A stretch of DNA of 64,000 bases from the NCBI RefSeq assembly GCF_026151395.1, contig NZ_JAMQPV010000003.1, forward strand, positions 124,001-188,000. Direction: 5' to 3'. The notes beneath the pieces were generated by a model. It did no database searches. It was not told the DNA's origin and saw only the letters and a list, made by a program, of their open reading frames with translations. This document shows positions 18,587 to 27,563 of the stretch, piece by piece. The stretch comes from Leptospira limi (lineage in GTDB: Bacteria > Spirochaetota > Leptospiria > Leptospirales > Leptospiraceae). A program made the translations under genes and the position numbers. Each line of letters opens with the position of its first letter. The stretch's first letter is position 1.

Positions 18587-20032
18587 ATGAAACAGTATAA
18601 ACTTTGGATTGATGGGAAATGGGCAAACTCTACTGGCGGAAAACCAATGGACATTGAAGACCCAGCCACTGGAAAAAAAATAGCAACTGTAATTGATGCA
18701 AGTGTGTCCGATGTAGACAAAGCAGTTAAGGCAGCACACAAAGCCTTTTATGATGGAAGATGGTCTGGCCTCACACCGAGTGAACGTTCCAAAGCGATTT
18801 GGAAATTGGCAGACCTTTTGGAAGAAAAAACAAAAGAGTTTGCGAAATGGGAATCCCTCAACGCTGGGAAACCATATAAAAACTTAAGTTTGGCGGGAGA
18901 CATTCCTTTTGCCATTGATAACATTCGTTTTTTTGCAACTGCAGCACGAGATGTTCACGGAAGCCGTGCGAATGAATACCAACCTGGATACACTTCCATC
19001 TTACGTAGAGAACCTGTTGGAGTTGTTGGCCAAATTGCTCCTTGGAATTACCCACTGCTTATGGCCGTTTGGAAGTTTGGACCAGCTCTTGCTGCAGGTT
19101 GTACCCTCATCTTAAAACCAGCACCTGGAACTCCAATCACCACACTCATGTTAGCTGAGCTAACCAAAAAAGCAGGAATCCCTGATGGTGTCTTCAATAT
19201 TGTCACTGGTGGGAATGCCACAGGACAAGCCATTGTAGACCACCCTCTTGTTCGAATGGTATCTCTTACGGGATCAACTGGCACTGGAAAAAATATCATG
19301 AAGTCGGCTTCGGATTCTTTAAAACGAGTGCATTTAGAACTCGGGGGGAAGGCACCACTTGTTGTGTTTGACGATGTGGATGTGAATCTTTTTGCACAGA
19401 AAGCGGCCTTCGGTGCCACATGTAACTCAGGCCAAGACTGTACGGCTGCCACAAGAATCATCGTTCCCAAAACCCTCCAAAAAAAGATCACCGATGCAGT
19501 CGTAGATGCAATGAAATCAGTGAAAGTGGGAGATCCATTCAACGATAAAACAGAAATGGGACCTCTCATCTCTCTTATCCATAGAGAACGTGTGATGGGA
19601 TTTATGGACAGGGCGAAAAAACAAGGTGCGAAAATCCTAACAGGTGGTGGGATTCCCAAAGGTTTAGAAAAAGGATACTTTTTTGAACCAACGGTAATAA
19701 CAGATGTAAAACAAAACTTTGATATCGTACAAAATGAAATTTTTGGACCAGTCCTTACCATCCAATCTTATGACAAAGAAGAGGAAGCAATCAAACTTGC
19801 AAATGATGTCAATTATGGCCTTGCTTCTTCGATTTGGACAAAAGATGTAGCACGCGCTATGCGAGTTGCAAAACAATTAGAGTTTGGTACCGTATGGGTG
19901 AATGACCACTTACCTCTTTCATCTGAAACACCACATGGTGGTTTCAAACAATCAGGATTTGGTAAAGATCTATCAATTGAATCTGTTGGTGATTACCTCA
20001 TCACAAAACATGTGATGGTAGGAGGAGTCTAA
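18587..20032 (+). CDS. patD: Gamma-aminobutyraldehyde dehydrogenase (PatD-like)
   Basis: 481 residues, an NAD+ aldehyde dehydrogenase. VHLELGGKAPLVVFDDVD carries the catalytic Glu and CNSGQDCTAATRI the catalytic Cys. The NSGQDCTAA signature and the ending SIESVGDYLITKHVMV match the PatD/YdcW aminobutyraldehyde dehydrogenases rather than GabD. Betaine-aldehyde dehydrogenases are the next closest alternative. It oxidises 4-aminobutyraldehyde (from putrescine) to GABA, the substrate of GabT encoded just upstream. An AGGT Shine-Dalgarno precedes the ATG 7 bases after gabT. Confidence 0.82.
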   Translation: MKQYKLWIDGKWANSTGGKPMDIEDPATGKKIATVIDASVSDVDKAVKAAHKAFYDGRWSGLTPSERSKAIWKLADLLEEKTKEFAKWESLNAGKPYKNLSLAGDIPFAIDNIRFFATAARDVHGSRANEYQPGYTSILRREPVGVVGQIAPWNYPLLMAVWKFGPALAAGCTLILKPAPGTPITTLMLAELTKKAGIPDGVFNIVTGGNATGQAIVDHPLVRMVSLTGSTGTGKNIMKSASDSLKRVHLELGGKAPLVVFDDVDVNLFAQKAAFGATCNSGQDCTAATRIIVPKTLQKKITDAVVDAMKSVKVGDPFNDKTEMGPLISLIHRERVMGFMDRAKKQGAKILTGGGIPKGLEKGYFFEPTVITDVKQNFDIVQNEIFGPVLTIQSYDKEEEAIKLANDVNYGLASSIWTKDVARAMRVAKQLEFGTVWVNDHLPLSSETPHGGFKQSGFGKDLSIESVGDYLITKHVMVGGV

Positions 20033-20053
20033 AAACTCATTTACAAAAGATAA

Positions 20054-20090
20054 TTCTTTGGATGTCTAATAGACCATGGCATCCAAAGAA
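20054..20090. repeat. 11-bp perfect inverted repeat enclosing the DUF389 start codon
   Basis: TTCTTTGGATG (20054-20064) and CATCCAAAGAA (20080-20090) are perfectly complementary, with a 15-base loop that contains the ATG (20076-20078). No Shine-Dalgarno is visible before this start. No T-run follows on either strand, so a simple terminator is unlikely. Confidence 0.6.
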
Positions 20091-21383
20091 AACCAAATTA
20101 TTTCTTTTTTCCAATGGCTAACTCCTCGTTTCCACCTCCTTGATGACCTTGACAAACCAGGTACGATCGAATCCATCCAAAAAGGTGCGGAACTCGTTGG
20201 CTCCAATCTTTGGACACTCATCTTTGCCATCTTAATTGCAAGTATTGGGCTCAATGTCAATTCCACAGCTGTCATCATAGGAGCCATGCTCATCTCGCCG
20301 CTCATGGGACCCATTGTAGGAATTGGATTTGCTGCCGCTACCAATGACTTCAACCAATTAAAACGATTTTTACGAACACTGACTGTGGCTACTGTTGTTA
20401 GTATCATCACTTCCTTTATTTATTTTTCCTTATCACCGATTAGCGAAGCACAGTCGGAACTTTTAGCACGCACAAGTCCTACCATTTACGATGCCCTGAT
20501 TGCTCTTTTTGGAGGTGCGACTGGCATCATTGCCAATACGAGGAAAGAAAAAGGAACTGCCATTGCAGGAGTTGCTATTGCGACCGCCCTCATGCCACCA
20601 CTTTGTACCGCAGGGTTTGGACTTTCCCAAGGTAATTGGCAGTATTTTTTTGGAGCCATTTATTTATTTCTCATCAATTCTATCTTCATAACAATCGCAA
20701 CCTTCATTTTCGTTCGTTATATGGAGTTCCCAAAAGTGGATTGGGGATTGTACAAAGAAAAAGAAACCAAAGTAAAACTGTATTTATCCATTTTTTCTTT
20801 TATTGTGATCATACCATCGGTCTTCACTGCCTATCAAATTGTTCGTTCCTCGTTTTTTAAAGGCAAAGCAGAAGAGTTCATCCGAAAGGAAATCATTACA
20901 AATGGAAGAAGGGTTTTAGAAAAGAACATTGTATACGGCAATCAATCCAAAATTGAAATCACATTACTCGGTTCCAAAATTGATCAAACCCAAGAAGACG
21001 AACTCAAAAACAAATTAAAATACTATTCACTGGAAGGCACAGAACTTGTGTTACTACAAGATCTTTCTACAACAGGAATGGATAAATTAAAATTCGAAAT
21101 CCTCTCCGAAATTTACCAAAACCAAATGGACATCGGCAATGTAAATACAGAGAAAATTGCAAAAGAATTAAAAATATTTTTTCCAAATTTGATTACCGCA
21201 AGTTTCGCCAAAACTAAAAAGTTTGATATGAATGAAAATGTATACAAGGATACAAACCTTTTTGATTCTGAATGGAAAAAACTCCCATCAAAAGAAGAAA
21301 TGGAAAAAATAAAAGCGTACATCCAATTACGTTCTGGGGAAAAAGAAATGGAACTGATCACAAGACTTGCTCTTGAGAAGTAA
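20076..21383 (+). CDS. DUF389 family membrane protein
   Basis: 435 residues. Residues 45-250 carry about six membrane helices with the DUF389 (TIGR00341-type) core: ASIGLNVNSTAVIIGAMLIS followed by PLMGPIVGIG, and later FGGATGIIANTRKEKGTAIAGVAIATALMPP. The C-terminal 180 residues are soluble, with mixed charged helices. The biochemical function of this family is unsettled. The start codon sits in the loop of an 11-bp inverted repeat with no Shine-Dalgarno. It is 44 bases after patD but may be a separate unit. Confidence 0.85.
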   Translation: MASKENQIISFFQWLTPRFHLLDDLDKPGTIESIQKGAELVGSNLWTLIFAILIASIGLNVNSTAVIIGAMLISPLMGPIVGIGFAAATNDFNQLKRFLRTLTVATVVSIITSFIYFSLSPISEAQSELLARTSPTIYDALIALFGGATGIIANTRKEKGTAIAGVAIATALMPPLCTAGFGLSQGNWQYFFGAIYLFLINSIFITIATFIFVRYMEFPKVDWGLYKEKETKVKLYLSIFSFIVIIPSVFTAYQIVRSSFFKGKAEEFIRKEIITNGRRVLEKNIVYGNQSKIEITLLGSKIDQTQEDELKNKLKYYSLEGTELVLLQDLSTTGMDKLKFEILSEIYQNQMDIGNVNTEKIAKELKIFFPNLITASFAKTKKFDMNENVYKDTNLFDSEWKKLPSKEEMEKIKAYIQLRSGEKEMELITRLALEK

Positions 21384-21429
21384 ATCCAGAAATTAAGGAT
21401 AAAACGAGTAAAGCGAATCGTAAGATGAG

Positions 21430-22077
21430 TTACGTGAGGGCAGCTTGTTTTAGGAACTCTTTAAAAGTATCAATTTCTTTGGTAAAAAAGACAGGCCTTG
21501 GCGTTTTTGGTTCTTTTAAAATGAAAACAATCCCCTGGTTGTGTAGGACCACTTGGTCAAGTTCTTCCGGTGTGTAAGTATAAGTTACGTTGCCTGAGTG
21601 GAACAAAAACTTTCCATTTTCTTCCCTTAAATTCCCACTTCCCACTCGTTTGAAGTTTCGAAGTCCATCTTCCATCACATCCAAATCAATTGAATCCTCA
21701 CCAAACGACAGTTTGCCTGAATGATCCAAATACAATGTACCTTCAATCGCAAAAAGACTCTCTTTTGGTGGAATGGGCTCCGATTCTAGGTTTCCTAAAT
21801 CGTTTGGCCGAAGAACCTCTGATTTTTGTACGACGGATGGAGTTTGTTCTTCCGTTTGTGCATAAGAAAGATGTCTGTCTTCCGAAATCATACGTTCCCT
21901 TCGGATTCGTTCGTCAAGTTGAGGGGGGACCTGTGGCCTCTCGGGCATCCGAAATTGCCCTTGGTTTTGCGGTTTTCGAGGTTGGTAGGTTGTTTGTTTC
22001 GTTTTCCCAGGAGAAAGGGCTACGTAAATAAAGCACAGAACTCCCACGAGAATCATTGCGAATGCGGCAAACAACAT
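21430..22077 (-). CDS. Hypothetical protein with one N-terminal membrane helix
   Basis: 215 residues. Residues 1-22 form a hydrophobic helix (LFAAFAMILVGVLCFIYVAL), then a Pro/Gln/Arg-rich linker, then a folded-looking domain (about 105-215) starting FAIEGTLYLDHSGKLSF. No family was recognised. The start has an AGGTAGT Shine-Dalgarno. It converges with the DUF389 gene and diverges from the PpiD-like gene. It probably has a soluble domain tethered to the inner membrane. Confidence 0.65.
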   Translation of the reverse strand: MLFAAFAMILVGVLCFIYVALSPGKTKQTTYQPRKPQNQGQFRMPERPQVPPQLDERIRRERMISEDRHLSYAQTEEQTPSVVQKSEVLRPNDLGNLESEPIPPKESLFAIEGTLYLDHSGKLSFGEDSIDLDVMEDGLRNFKRVGSGNLREENGKFLFHSGNVTYTYTPEELDQVVLHNQGIVFILKEPKTPRPVFFTKEIDTFKEFLKQAALT

Positions 22078-22162
22078 ACTACCTATATTATCTTGCCAAA
22101 GTACAAATCCCTTGATTACATTTTTTCTTTACAAGGGTTTTAGAAACGGAAACCTTTCCTTT

Positions 22163-23404
22163 ATGTTCGAAGATGAACCCTCTACTCTCAAAGAAAAAAT
22201 TTATCGTACCATCATTGCTCTCTTTTTATTCGTATTGGTAGGAACTCTTATCATCACTTTTTTACCAGGTGATGCAGAACAAAGCCTCATCGGAGCCATA
22301 ACAGGTCAAAATTCCACAAAAGCTGGCTCAATTGCCGGACGCAGTATCCCTGTGGATTACTTCAATGCGGCAAAACGTGATTGTTATTACCGTTACCAAC
22401 AATACGGAAGGGAAACTGCCCAAAATCCAGAACTTCTCAATTCCTGTGCTTATTCCACTGTTCGTGAAATTTACATAGCCAATGACATTGCATCTGCCGT
22501 TGGGTTCCAAGTTTCAGAAATTAGCATCAAACGGGAAATGTCCAAACAAGCCCGAGAAATCCATAAGGAATCGGTAAGCCAAGCTGGTTACGGAGAAGAG
22601 GATTCTCGCTCCCTCACTGAAATTTACCAACAAATTTACCGCTCCGCACCGATGAATTACCGAATTGATTCGGCAACCGGTTTTGCTTTGTTTCCTAACT
22701 TTTTGGACCAACCTCTCACTCCTTCCGAAAACGAAACTGAGATTGAAAGTGAAGCCAAACGTGCCAAAATTTCGTTCCGTTTGGTGGCGATTTCTGAAGT
22801 CAATTTGCTCAATGCAGTTGAATCTAAAATCAATATCACTGATGCGGAATTACAAAAAGAATATGAGAAGGAAAAAAAAGAAGGAACTCTTTCCAAAGAC
22901 CCTTCTGGGAATTTTGTTAGCTTCGAAGTGAGAAAACCCCTCCTCCTTTCCAAACTCAAATTTGACCGCAAACGAAAAGAAGCAGAAGTCTGGAAAACCC
23001 GTATCAGTCAAAAAATTTCTGAACCAAATGCACTTGATGCAATTGCGAGTGAATCAGGGCAACCCATCGAAACAGTGACGGCCGTCTCATTGTCTGATTT
23101 AAAACTGGTCACATCAAACCGTGGGAACAGTTACCGATTGGCAAACTCAAGTAAATTTTGGGAATCTCTAGCAAACGATCCATTCAGCAAAAAGACAGTC
23201 GTTGGACCTTTTTCTGACAATGACAAACAAGTGTATGTGGAATTTAGTGCCTTAACCTACGGACAACCCACAGCGTCTCCCGCCAAAGACCAGGCAGCAG
23301 ATTTTTTGAAACAAAGACAACTTCTAAGCTTTTTTCTTGAAATAAACCAGTCCTTAGCAGCAGAATACAACGTAGAGAAAAAAGGCCTTCTCTCTTTAGA
23401 ATAA
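22163..23404 (+). CDS. Membrane-anchored PpiD/SurA-N-like protein
   Basis: 413 residues using the ATG at 22163 (an upstream in-frame start would overlap the promoter region). One membrane helix (about 12-34, TIIALFLFVLVGTLIITFL) is followed by a largely helical, charged domain. The layout of a short cytosolic tail, one helix and then a chaperone-like helical region resembles PpiD/SurA-N proteins, but I see no parvulin PPIase signature. A role in envelope protein folding is a guess. The stop overlaps the CheX-like start by one base (TAATG). Confidence 0.55.
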   Translation: MFEDEPSTLKEKIYRTIIALFLFVLVGTLIITFLPGDAEQSLIGAITGQNSTKAGSIAGRSIPVDYFNAAKRDCYYRYQQYGRETAQNPELLNSCAYSTVREIYIANDIASAVGFQVSEISIKREMSKQAREIHKESVSQAGYGEEDSRSLTEIYQQIYRSAPMNYRIDSATGFALFPNFLDQPLTPSENETEIESEAKRAKISFRLVAISEVNLLNAVESKINITDAELQKEYEKEKKEGTLSKDPSGNFVSFEVRKPLLLSKLKFDRKRKEAEVWKTRISQKISEPNALDAIASESGQPIETVTAVSLSDLKLVTSNRGNSYRLANSSKFWESLANDPFSKKTVVGPFSDNDKQVYVEFSALTYGQPTASPAKDQAADFLKQRQLLSFFLEINQSLAAEYNVEKKGLLSLE

Positions 23405-23868
23405 TGCAAATCAAAGCCGACTTCATCAACCCATTCCTGGAAGCTGCGACCATCGTATTCCGCGATGTTTTACAACAGGACCTAATCCGAGGAAAAATTG
23501 GGATCAAAGATTCCCCTGCTCCTAGCCACGAAATCGCCATTGTGATTGGAGTTGTTGGATCCTTCAGTGGTGAAGTCGTTTATAGTATGAATTACGATGC
23601 GGCTTATAAAATTTCTCGCAAACTTGTGCCAGGTTTATCGGATGAAGATGTTAAAAATGAATACAAAGACATCCTCGGTGAGATTGCCAACATGACAACA
23701 GGGAATGCGATGAATATCTTTACTTCAGCTGGTCAATCGGTGGAAATCACAACACCAAATATCCAAGAATCACAAAGTACTTCTGTCCGATTCAATAAAA
23801 AACCAACTCTTTCCATCAACTTATACTCCAAGTTTGGAAGGATCGAAGTGAATGTTGCCATCGCATGA
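23404..23868 (+). CDS. CheX-like chemotaxis phosphatase domain protein
   Basis: 154 residues, a single CheC/CheX-family domain. KDILGEIANMTTGNAMNIF contains the ExxN (E-I-A-N) catalytic signature used to hydrolyse CheY-phosphate. The flanking IGVVGSFSGEVVYSM and VEITTPNIQES also match CheX. It starts one base into the stop of the PpiD-like gene. Its target may be a CheY or another receiver protein; no chemotaxis gene is next to it. A hairpin terminator overlaps its stop codon. Confidence 0.82.
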   Translation: MQIKADFINPFLEAATIVFRDVLQQDLIRGKIGIKDSPAPSHEIAIVIGVVGSFSGEVVYSMNYDAAYKISRKLVPGLSDEDVKNEYKDILGEIANMTTGNAMNIFTSAGQSVEITTPNIQESQSTSVRFNKKPTLSINLYSKFGRIEVNVAIA

Positions 23869-23883
23869 TGGCAATTTGTTTTT
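23855..23883 (+). terminator. Intrinsic terminator of the CheX-like gene
   Basis: TTGCCATC (23855-23862), loop GCAT, GATGGCAA (23867-23874), then TTTGTTTTT. It is an 8-bp perfect stem followed by a T-rich run. The TGA stop of the CheX-like gene lies inside the hairpin. Confidence 0.75.
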
Positions 23884-23910
23884 AACCTTCTTTCTTAAAT
23901 AAAACTCAAA

Positions 23911-24927
23911 TTAAATAGATGAACCTAGGACCCGTAATCTCTCTCGGGTTTCCTTTCGAAAGTCATAACCAGGTTTCGGATTTTTTCCATCAATCCCATT
24001 TAAATACAATTGGTAGTACTTTAAGGAACGTTCCAAATCTCTTTCATCCCAACTGCTCTCGTAAATTTTACCTAAATAATAATGGGCTGGTAAAAATTCT
24101 TCAGACTCTTTGAAGTTTTTGATCACATTCACCAATTGGTGGGCCGCCGATCGGAATTCTTTTTTGCGAATTAATAAAATCGCCATCGCATAATGTGCCC
24201 TAGGTGTGAGTTCTGGGTGTTTTGGAAATTCAGTGACCAACTTCAGATATTCTTTGTAAGCTTTTTCTTCCGATTCTGGATTCCCAATCCGATCCAAAGA
24301 TCTTGCTAACTCAAATTGAGTTTTAATCTTAAGATCAGGATCTTCTTGTTTTTCAACTAAACCTGAAGATTCTTTATCCTTTCCATCTAACCCAAATAAG
24401 TTGGTGTTCTCAGTGCGAGAGTATTTTGCAGAATCACCTTCTTTATTATAAGAATCAGCGAATTCTTGTTCAGCTGATTTTTTTTGGTCTCTGGAAAGAT
24501 ATGCCTTCCCTTTTTGAAAGGAAGCTTTGGAAGGATCGATCACTTCCTTCTTTTTTTTCTTTTTGTCTTGAACCTTTGGTTCTTGAGATGGTCCCGAAGT
24601 TGGTAAAGAAGTGTTAATGGAAATTTGGTCTTTAGGATTGGAAAGAACTTCTCTCGAGTTTGTGGGTGTTTGTGTATTGTTTCCAGTTTGATTGGAAACA
24701 GTCGAAGATTCCTTTGGTTTTGTTTGGATGTTAGCAGTAGAAGGTGGGGTTTTGAATTCATCAACATTTGGATTTGCTTCTTTCCAAGTTTCAGGGAAAG
24801 GTAAAAAAATCTCAGTAGGTTCAGCAGTAATCGGATGAAAAATACAAAAAGGAAAAAGGAAGAAGGTAATGGTTAAAACTAACCATTGTTTTTCAAACCA
24901 GTACAAACATTTGGTTAGACAATTCAT
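23911..24927 (-). CDS. Secreted TPR-repeat protein
   Basis: 338 residues. An N-terminal signal or membrane segment (WLVLTITFFLFPFCIFHPITA, about 15-35) is followed by a low-complexity Ser/Thr/Pro/Lys region (about 50-130), then TPR-type repeats (about 190-325; YKEYLKLVTEFPKHPELTPRAHYAMAILL). TPRs mediate protein contacts. It is the third gene of a set with a membrane-anchored coiled-coil protein and an OmpA/PD40 protein, so a periplasmic envelope complex is plausible. The start overlaps the neighbouring gene by 4 bases. Confidence 0.7.
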   Translation of the reverse strand: MNCLTKCLYWFEKQWLVLTITFFLFPFCIFHPITAEPTEIFLPFPETWKEANPNVDEFKTPPSTANIQTKPKESSTVSNQTGNNTQTPTNSREVLSNPKDQISINTSLPTSGPSQEPKVQDKKKKKKEVIDPSKASFQKGKAYLSRDQKKSAEQEFADSYNKEGDSAKYSRTENTNLFGLDGKDKESSGLVEKQEDPDLKIKTQFELARSLDRIGNPESEEKAYKEYLKLVTEFPKHPELTPRAHYAMAILLIRKKEFRSAAHQLVNVIKNFKESEEFLPAHYYLGKIYESSWDERDLERSLKYYQLYLNGIDGKNPKPGYDFRKETRERLRVLGSSI

Positions 24928-25652
24928 CGGAGGTCTTTTGGAATCCGTTCTAAACTTCTTGGTTTTCCAAAACCCTCTTTTGATTCAGTAGGTTTAGGCA
25001 GTTTTAAAGTTTCTAAATTTTTCTCTTCGTTTTTTTCCTTCACTTTTTTTTCCAATTCAGATACACGAGTTAACATTTTTTGCATCCTAAGTTCATCATC
25101 AGATGCTTGCGAAGGTTCCAAATTATCTTTTGGAGATACAGGTTGTACATCAATAGGAGAAGGGATTAAACCATCACCTGACGGAGTGTAAATGGGAGGT
25201 ACAGATGTATCTTCTGATTTTCGATTTCTAAAATCATATTCTTTTCCCAAAAACTCTTGTTCTTCGGGGATTGTATCGTGTGTGTATCCATTTGATTCTC
25301 TTTCACTGAGGAAATCAAATTGCATCCGGCGATTGGATTCATATTTTAAATCTTCAGGGTCAGACATTCGAACATCTTTCCGTTTACGATTGTAATCCCT
25401 TTCAATTTCCATGATGAATAAACTGCGTGTATCTTGTGCTAACTGTTGCCCTTGTGGTTTGGCATTTTCCCATCCGTGGGACCATCCAATGTAAATCGCC
25501 ATAATCAGAAAAAAAACAAAAAGAGCGATGGCGATTTTTTTGAGTAAATCTTGGACTTGCGGGGGGATTTTATCCACGAGACCATCGACAGCCCCCATCA
25601 TTTTTTGTGTGTCTACATTGACTTTGGGTATATTGATATTCTTAATGTCCAC
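24924..25652 (-). CDS. Membrane-anchored hypothetical protein
   Basis: 242 residues. One membrane helix (about 40-60, IAIALFVFFLIMAIYIGW) is followed by an Arg/Asp/Glu-rich stretch, a Pro/Ser linker and a predicted coiled coil near 190-215 (KMLTRVSELEKKVKEKNEEKN). No family was recognised. It lies 4 bases from the OmpA/PD40 gene and overlaps the TPR gene, so the three are almost certainly co-expressed. It may bridge the inner membrane to periplasmic partners. Confidence 0.65.
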   Translation of the reverse strand: MDIKNINIPKVNVDTQKMMGAVDGLVDKIPPQVQDLLKKIAIALFVFFLIMAIYIGWSHGWENAKPQGQQLAQDTRSLFIMEIERDYNRKRKDVRMSDPEDLKYESNRRMQFDFLSERESNGYTHDTIPEEQEFLGKEYDFRNRKSEDTSVPPIYTPSGDGLIPSPIDVQPVSPKDNLEPSQASDDELRMQKMLTRVSELEKKVKEKNEEKNLETLKLPKPTESKEGFGKPRSLERIPKDLR

Positions 25653-25656
25653 AGAT

Positions 25657-27513
25657 TCACTCTTCCAAAATTTTAAAAACTACCCGTCGGTTCACCGCTC
25701 GGCCTTCTTCCGTCGCATTGTCTGCAATGGGGGTACTTGGCCCGAGACCAACCACAGAAATCCTCGCCTCTTCTATTTTATGTTTAGACTTTAAATAAAC
25801 TGCAACTGAATTTGCACGTCCCAAGGATAACTTTTGGTTAGCGACTTTTGTACCAACATTATCCGTATGGCCCTCGATGAGTACCTTTAAATTAGAGGTT
25901 TTTTTCAAAATTCCTGCCAATCTGTCAAGTTCCGGTTCAGACTCTTTGGCAAAGTCAGCAGACCGAAAGGCAAAAAACAAATTGTTCATCACAATTTGAT
26001 TTCCTTTCCTTACTTTAGGTAAAACAAGTAATACGGTTTTCTCTTTATCTTCCTTTTCTTTTCCCAGCAAATTAAGGTTTTGTGAGACAGGTAAATAACC
26101 TTCTTTTTCACCGTAAAATCCATAATTTTCATCATAAGGTAAAATCAGACTAAATTCACCAGTGGTTGGATCACTAATAGTAGATCCAATGGTTTTTTTC
26201 TTTAAGAGGGACTCGTATTGGACAAATGCAGATAGTGGTTTTCCTTCTTCATCAACCACTTTTCCTTTGATCACCATTACAGGATCTGGTTGGAAATGTT
26301 GTGGGATTGCTGCCATAAACAACTCACCCTCTCTTGATACATAGGCCCAGTTCCCAACAGCTGGGATACTAAAAAAGTTAACACCTCTTAGGTTAGGTGA
26401 TAATTCTTGTGGTTCCGACCAGGATGTCCAAGAATCACCATTTCTCCTTGCAATAAAAATGGAAATTCCTTCTTTTCTTCCAGAGGAAGAGAAATACAAG
26501 GTACGATCATCAGGTGCAAGAAAAGGAGCCATTTCCTCTTCTCCTGTGTTTAAGGTATTTCCTAGGTTAATTCCATCTTCAAAAATTCCCGCTTCATTTT
26601 GTAAACTTACATATAAATCGAGTTTTCCAAAATTTTTCTTTTGTTGTGCTGAATAAATCAGAGTTCTACCACTAGAAGACAAGGCAGATCCACCAAACAC
26701 TTGTTGGTTGGGATTATCTGCCTTTTTATACCAATTATAAAAACTTGGAAAAGGGATTGGACTTGGTAACGACCAACCTGTTTCGGTTTTCCGTGTTTTA
26801 TACAAAGGTGCTCTATTTTGGATTTTTTCTGATCTTTCTTTGTATTCGTTTTCTAATTTAGTGAGAACAATATGGAATTCTTTGGCATTGGCTGCTTCTC
26901 TTGTAGCCAGTTGTGATTTTTGTGTCATCTCACGTTTGAGTTGATCGAGTAACTCATCTTCACCAAAGTTTCCAAATACAAAAAGTTCATTCCCACCTGG
27001 CAAAGCAGAAATCACGGCCGAAGGATAACGGTTGTTTAATGGAGATGGCAATTGTTCACCTGCCATCCAAAACCCAAATTGGTCTCGTTTTGATGCCCAA
27101 ATTTTCTGAGTGGACCTGCCCCCTTCTCTCACAAGGGCAGTCCAAAATAGTATTTTCCCATCAGGAGTACATTGTGGATTAAAGGAGAATAACCCTTGTG
27201 TTACATACCTTGGGATTTTTTTTAAGGTCCAATCAGGAGTTTTTCCCGTTTCAAATGGTTCAATTTCATATCGAATGGGCGAACATCCATCCCCTTGCAC
27301 ATCGCATAACATCCGTACTTTCTTCCCACTTAGATAAGCGAGTTCTTCTTGTAAGGTTGTACTCGTGATTCGGAATACTTGTTTTTCAGTTCGCAAGAGA
27401 TGGCCTGTATTGATGAGGTCTCCCTCCAAAACCTGGATTCCATTTTTTATACTTTGCGAACTGGTGAGTCCGCTCCCAAAAAGGAAGAGAATGATGAGTA
27501 GAATCCGTGCCAT
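25657..27513 (-). CDS. OmpA-family protein with PD40/WD40-like propeller region
   Basis: 618 residues with an N-terminal signal peptide (ILLIILFLFGSGLTSSQS). The central part (about 110-380) has PD40-type blades (FNPQCTPDGKILFW, APFLAPDDRTLYFSSSGRKEG). A carboxypeptidase-regulatory-like segment follows (KGKVVDEEGKPLSAFV, about 405-470). The last 120 residues are an OmpA C-terminal domain (LIEGHTDNVGTKVANQKLS, LGRANSVAVYLKS, GRAVNRRVVFKI), which binds peptidoglycan. It is probably a periplasmic or outer-membrane protein linking the envelope to peptidoglycan. It is first in a three-gene operon. Confidence 0.85.
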   Translation of the reverse strand: MARILLIILFLFGSGLTSSQSIKNGIQVLEGDLINTGHLLRTEKQVFRITSTTLQEELAYLSGKKVRMLCDVQGDGCSPIRYEIEPFETGKTPDWTLKKIPRYVTQGLFSFNPQCTPDGKILFWTALVREGGRSTQKIWASKRDQFGFWMAGEQLPSPLNNRYPSAVISALPGGNELFVFGNFGEDELLDQLKREMTQKSQLATREAANAKEFHIVLTKLENEYKERSEKIQNRAPLYKTRKTETGWSLPSPIPFPSFYNWYKKADNPNQQVFGGSALSSSGRTLIYSAQQKKNFGKLDLYVSLQNEAGIFEDGINLGNTLNTGEEEMAPFLAPDDRTLYFSSSGRKEGISIFIARRNGDSWTSWSEPQELSPNLRGVNFFSIPAVGNWAYVSREGELFMAAIPQHFQPDPVMVIKGKVVDEEGKPLSAFVQYESLLKKKTIGSTISDPTTGEFSLILPYDENYGFYGEKEGYLPVSQNLNLLGKEKEDKEKTVLLVLPKVRKGNQIVMNNLFFAFRSADFAKESEPELDRLAGILKKTSNLKVLIEGHTDNVGTKVANQKLSLGRANSVAVYLKSKHKIEEARISVVGLGPSTPIADNATEEGRAVNRRVVFKILEE

Positions 27514-27563
27514 ACCATACGAAATGTCGGTTGAAACCTCTGATTCCCTTAGAAAATTGACCT

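Noticed and set aside
19048..19761. Long (237-codon) open frame antisense to patD
   Set aside because: It lies wholly inside a strongly conserved aldehyde dehydrogenase gene and its translation has no family motif; it is a shadow frame of the codon usage.
22078..22162. Promoter pair in the gap between the 215-residue gene and the PpiD-like gene
   Set aside because: GATAAT on the minus strand looks like a -10, but no matching -35 at 16-18 bases was found, so it is not listed.
22657..22971. 104-codon minus-strand frame opposite the PpiD-like gene
   Set aside because: Shadow frame; low-complexity Ser/Leu translation and no Shine-Dalgarno.
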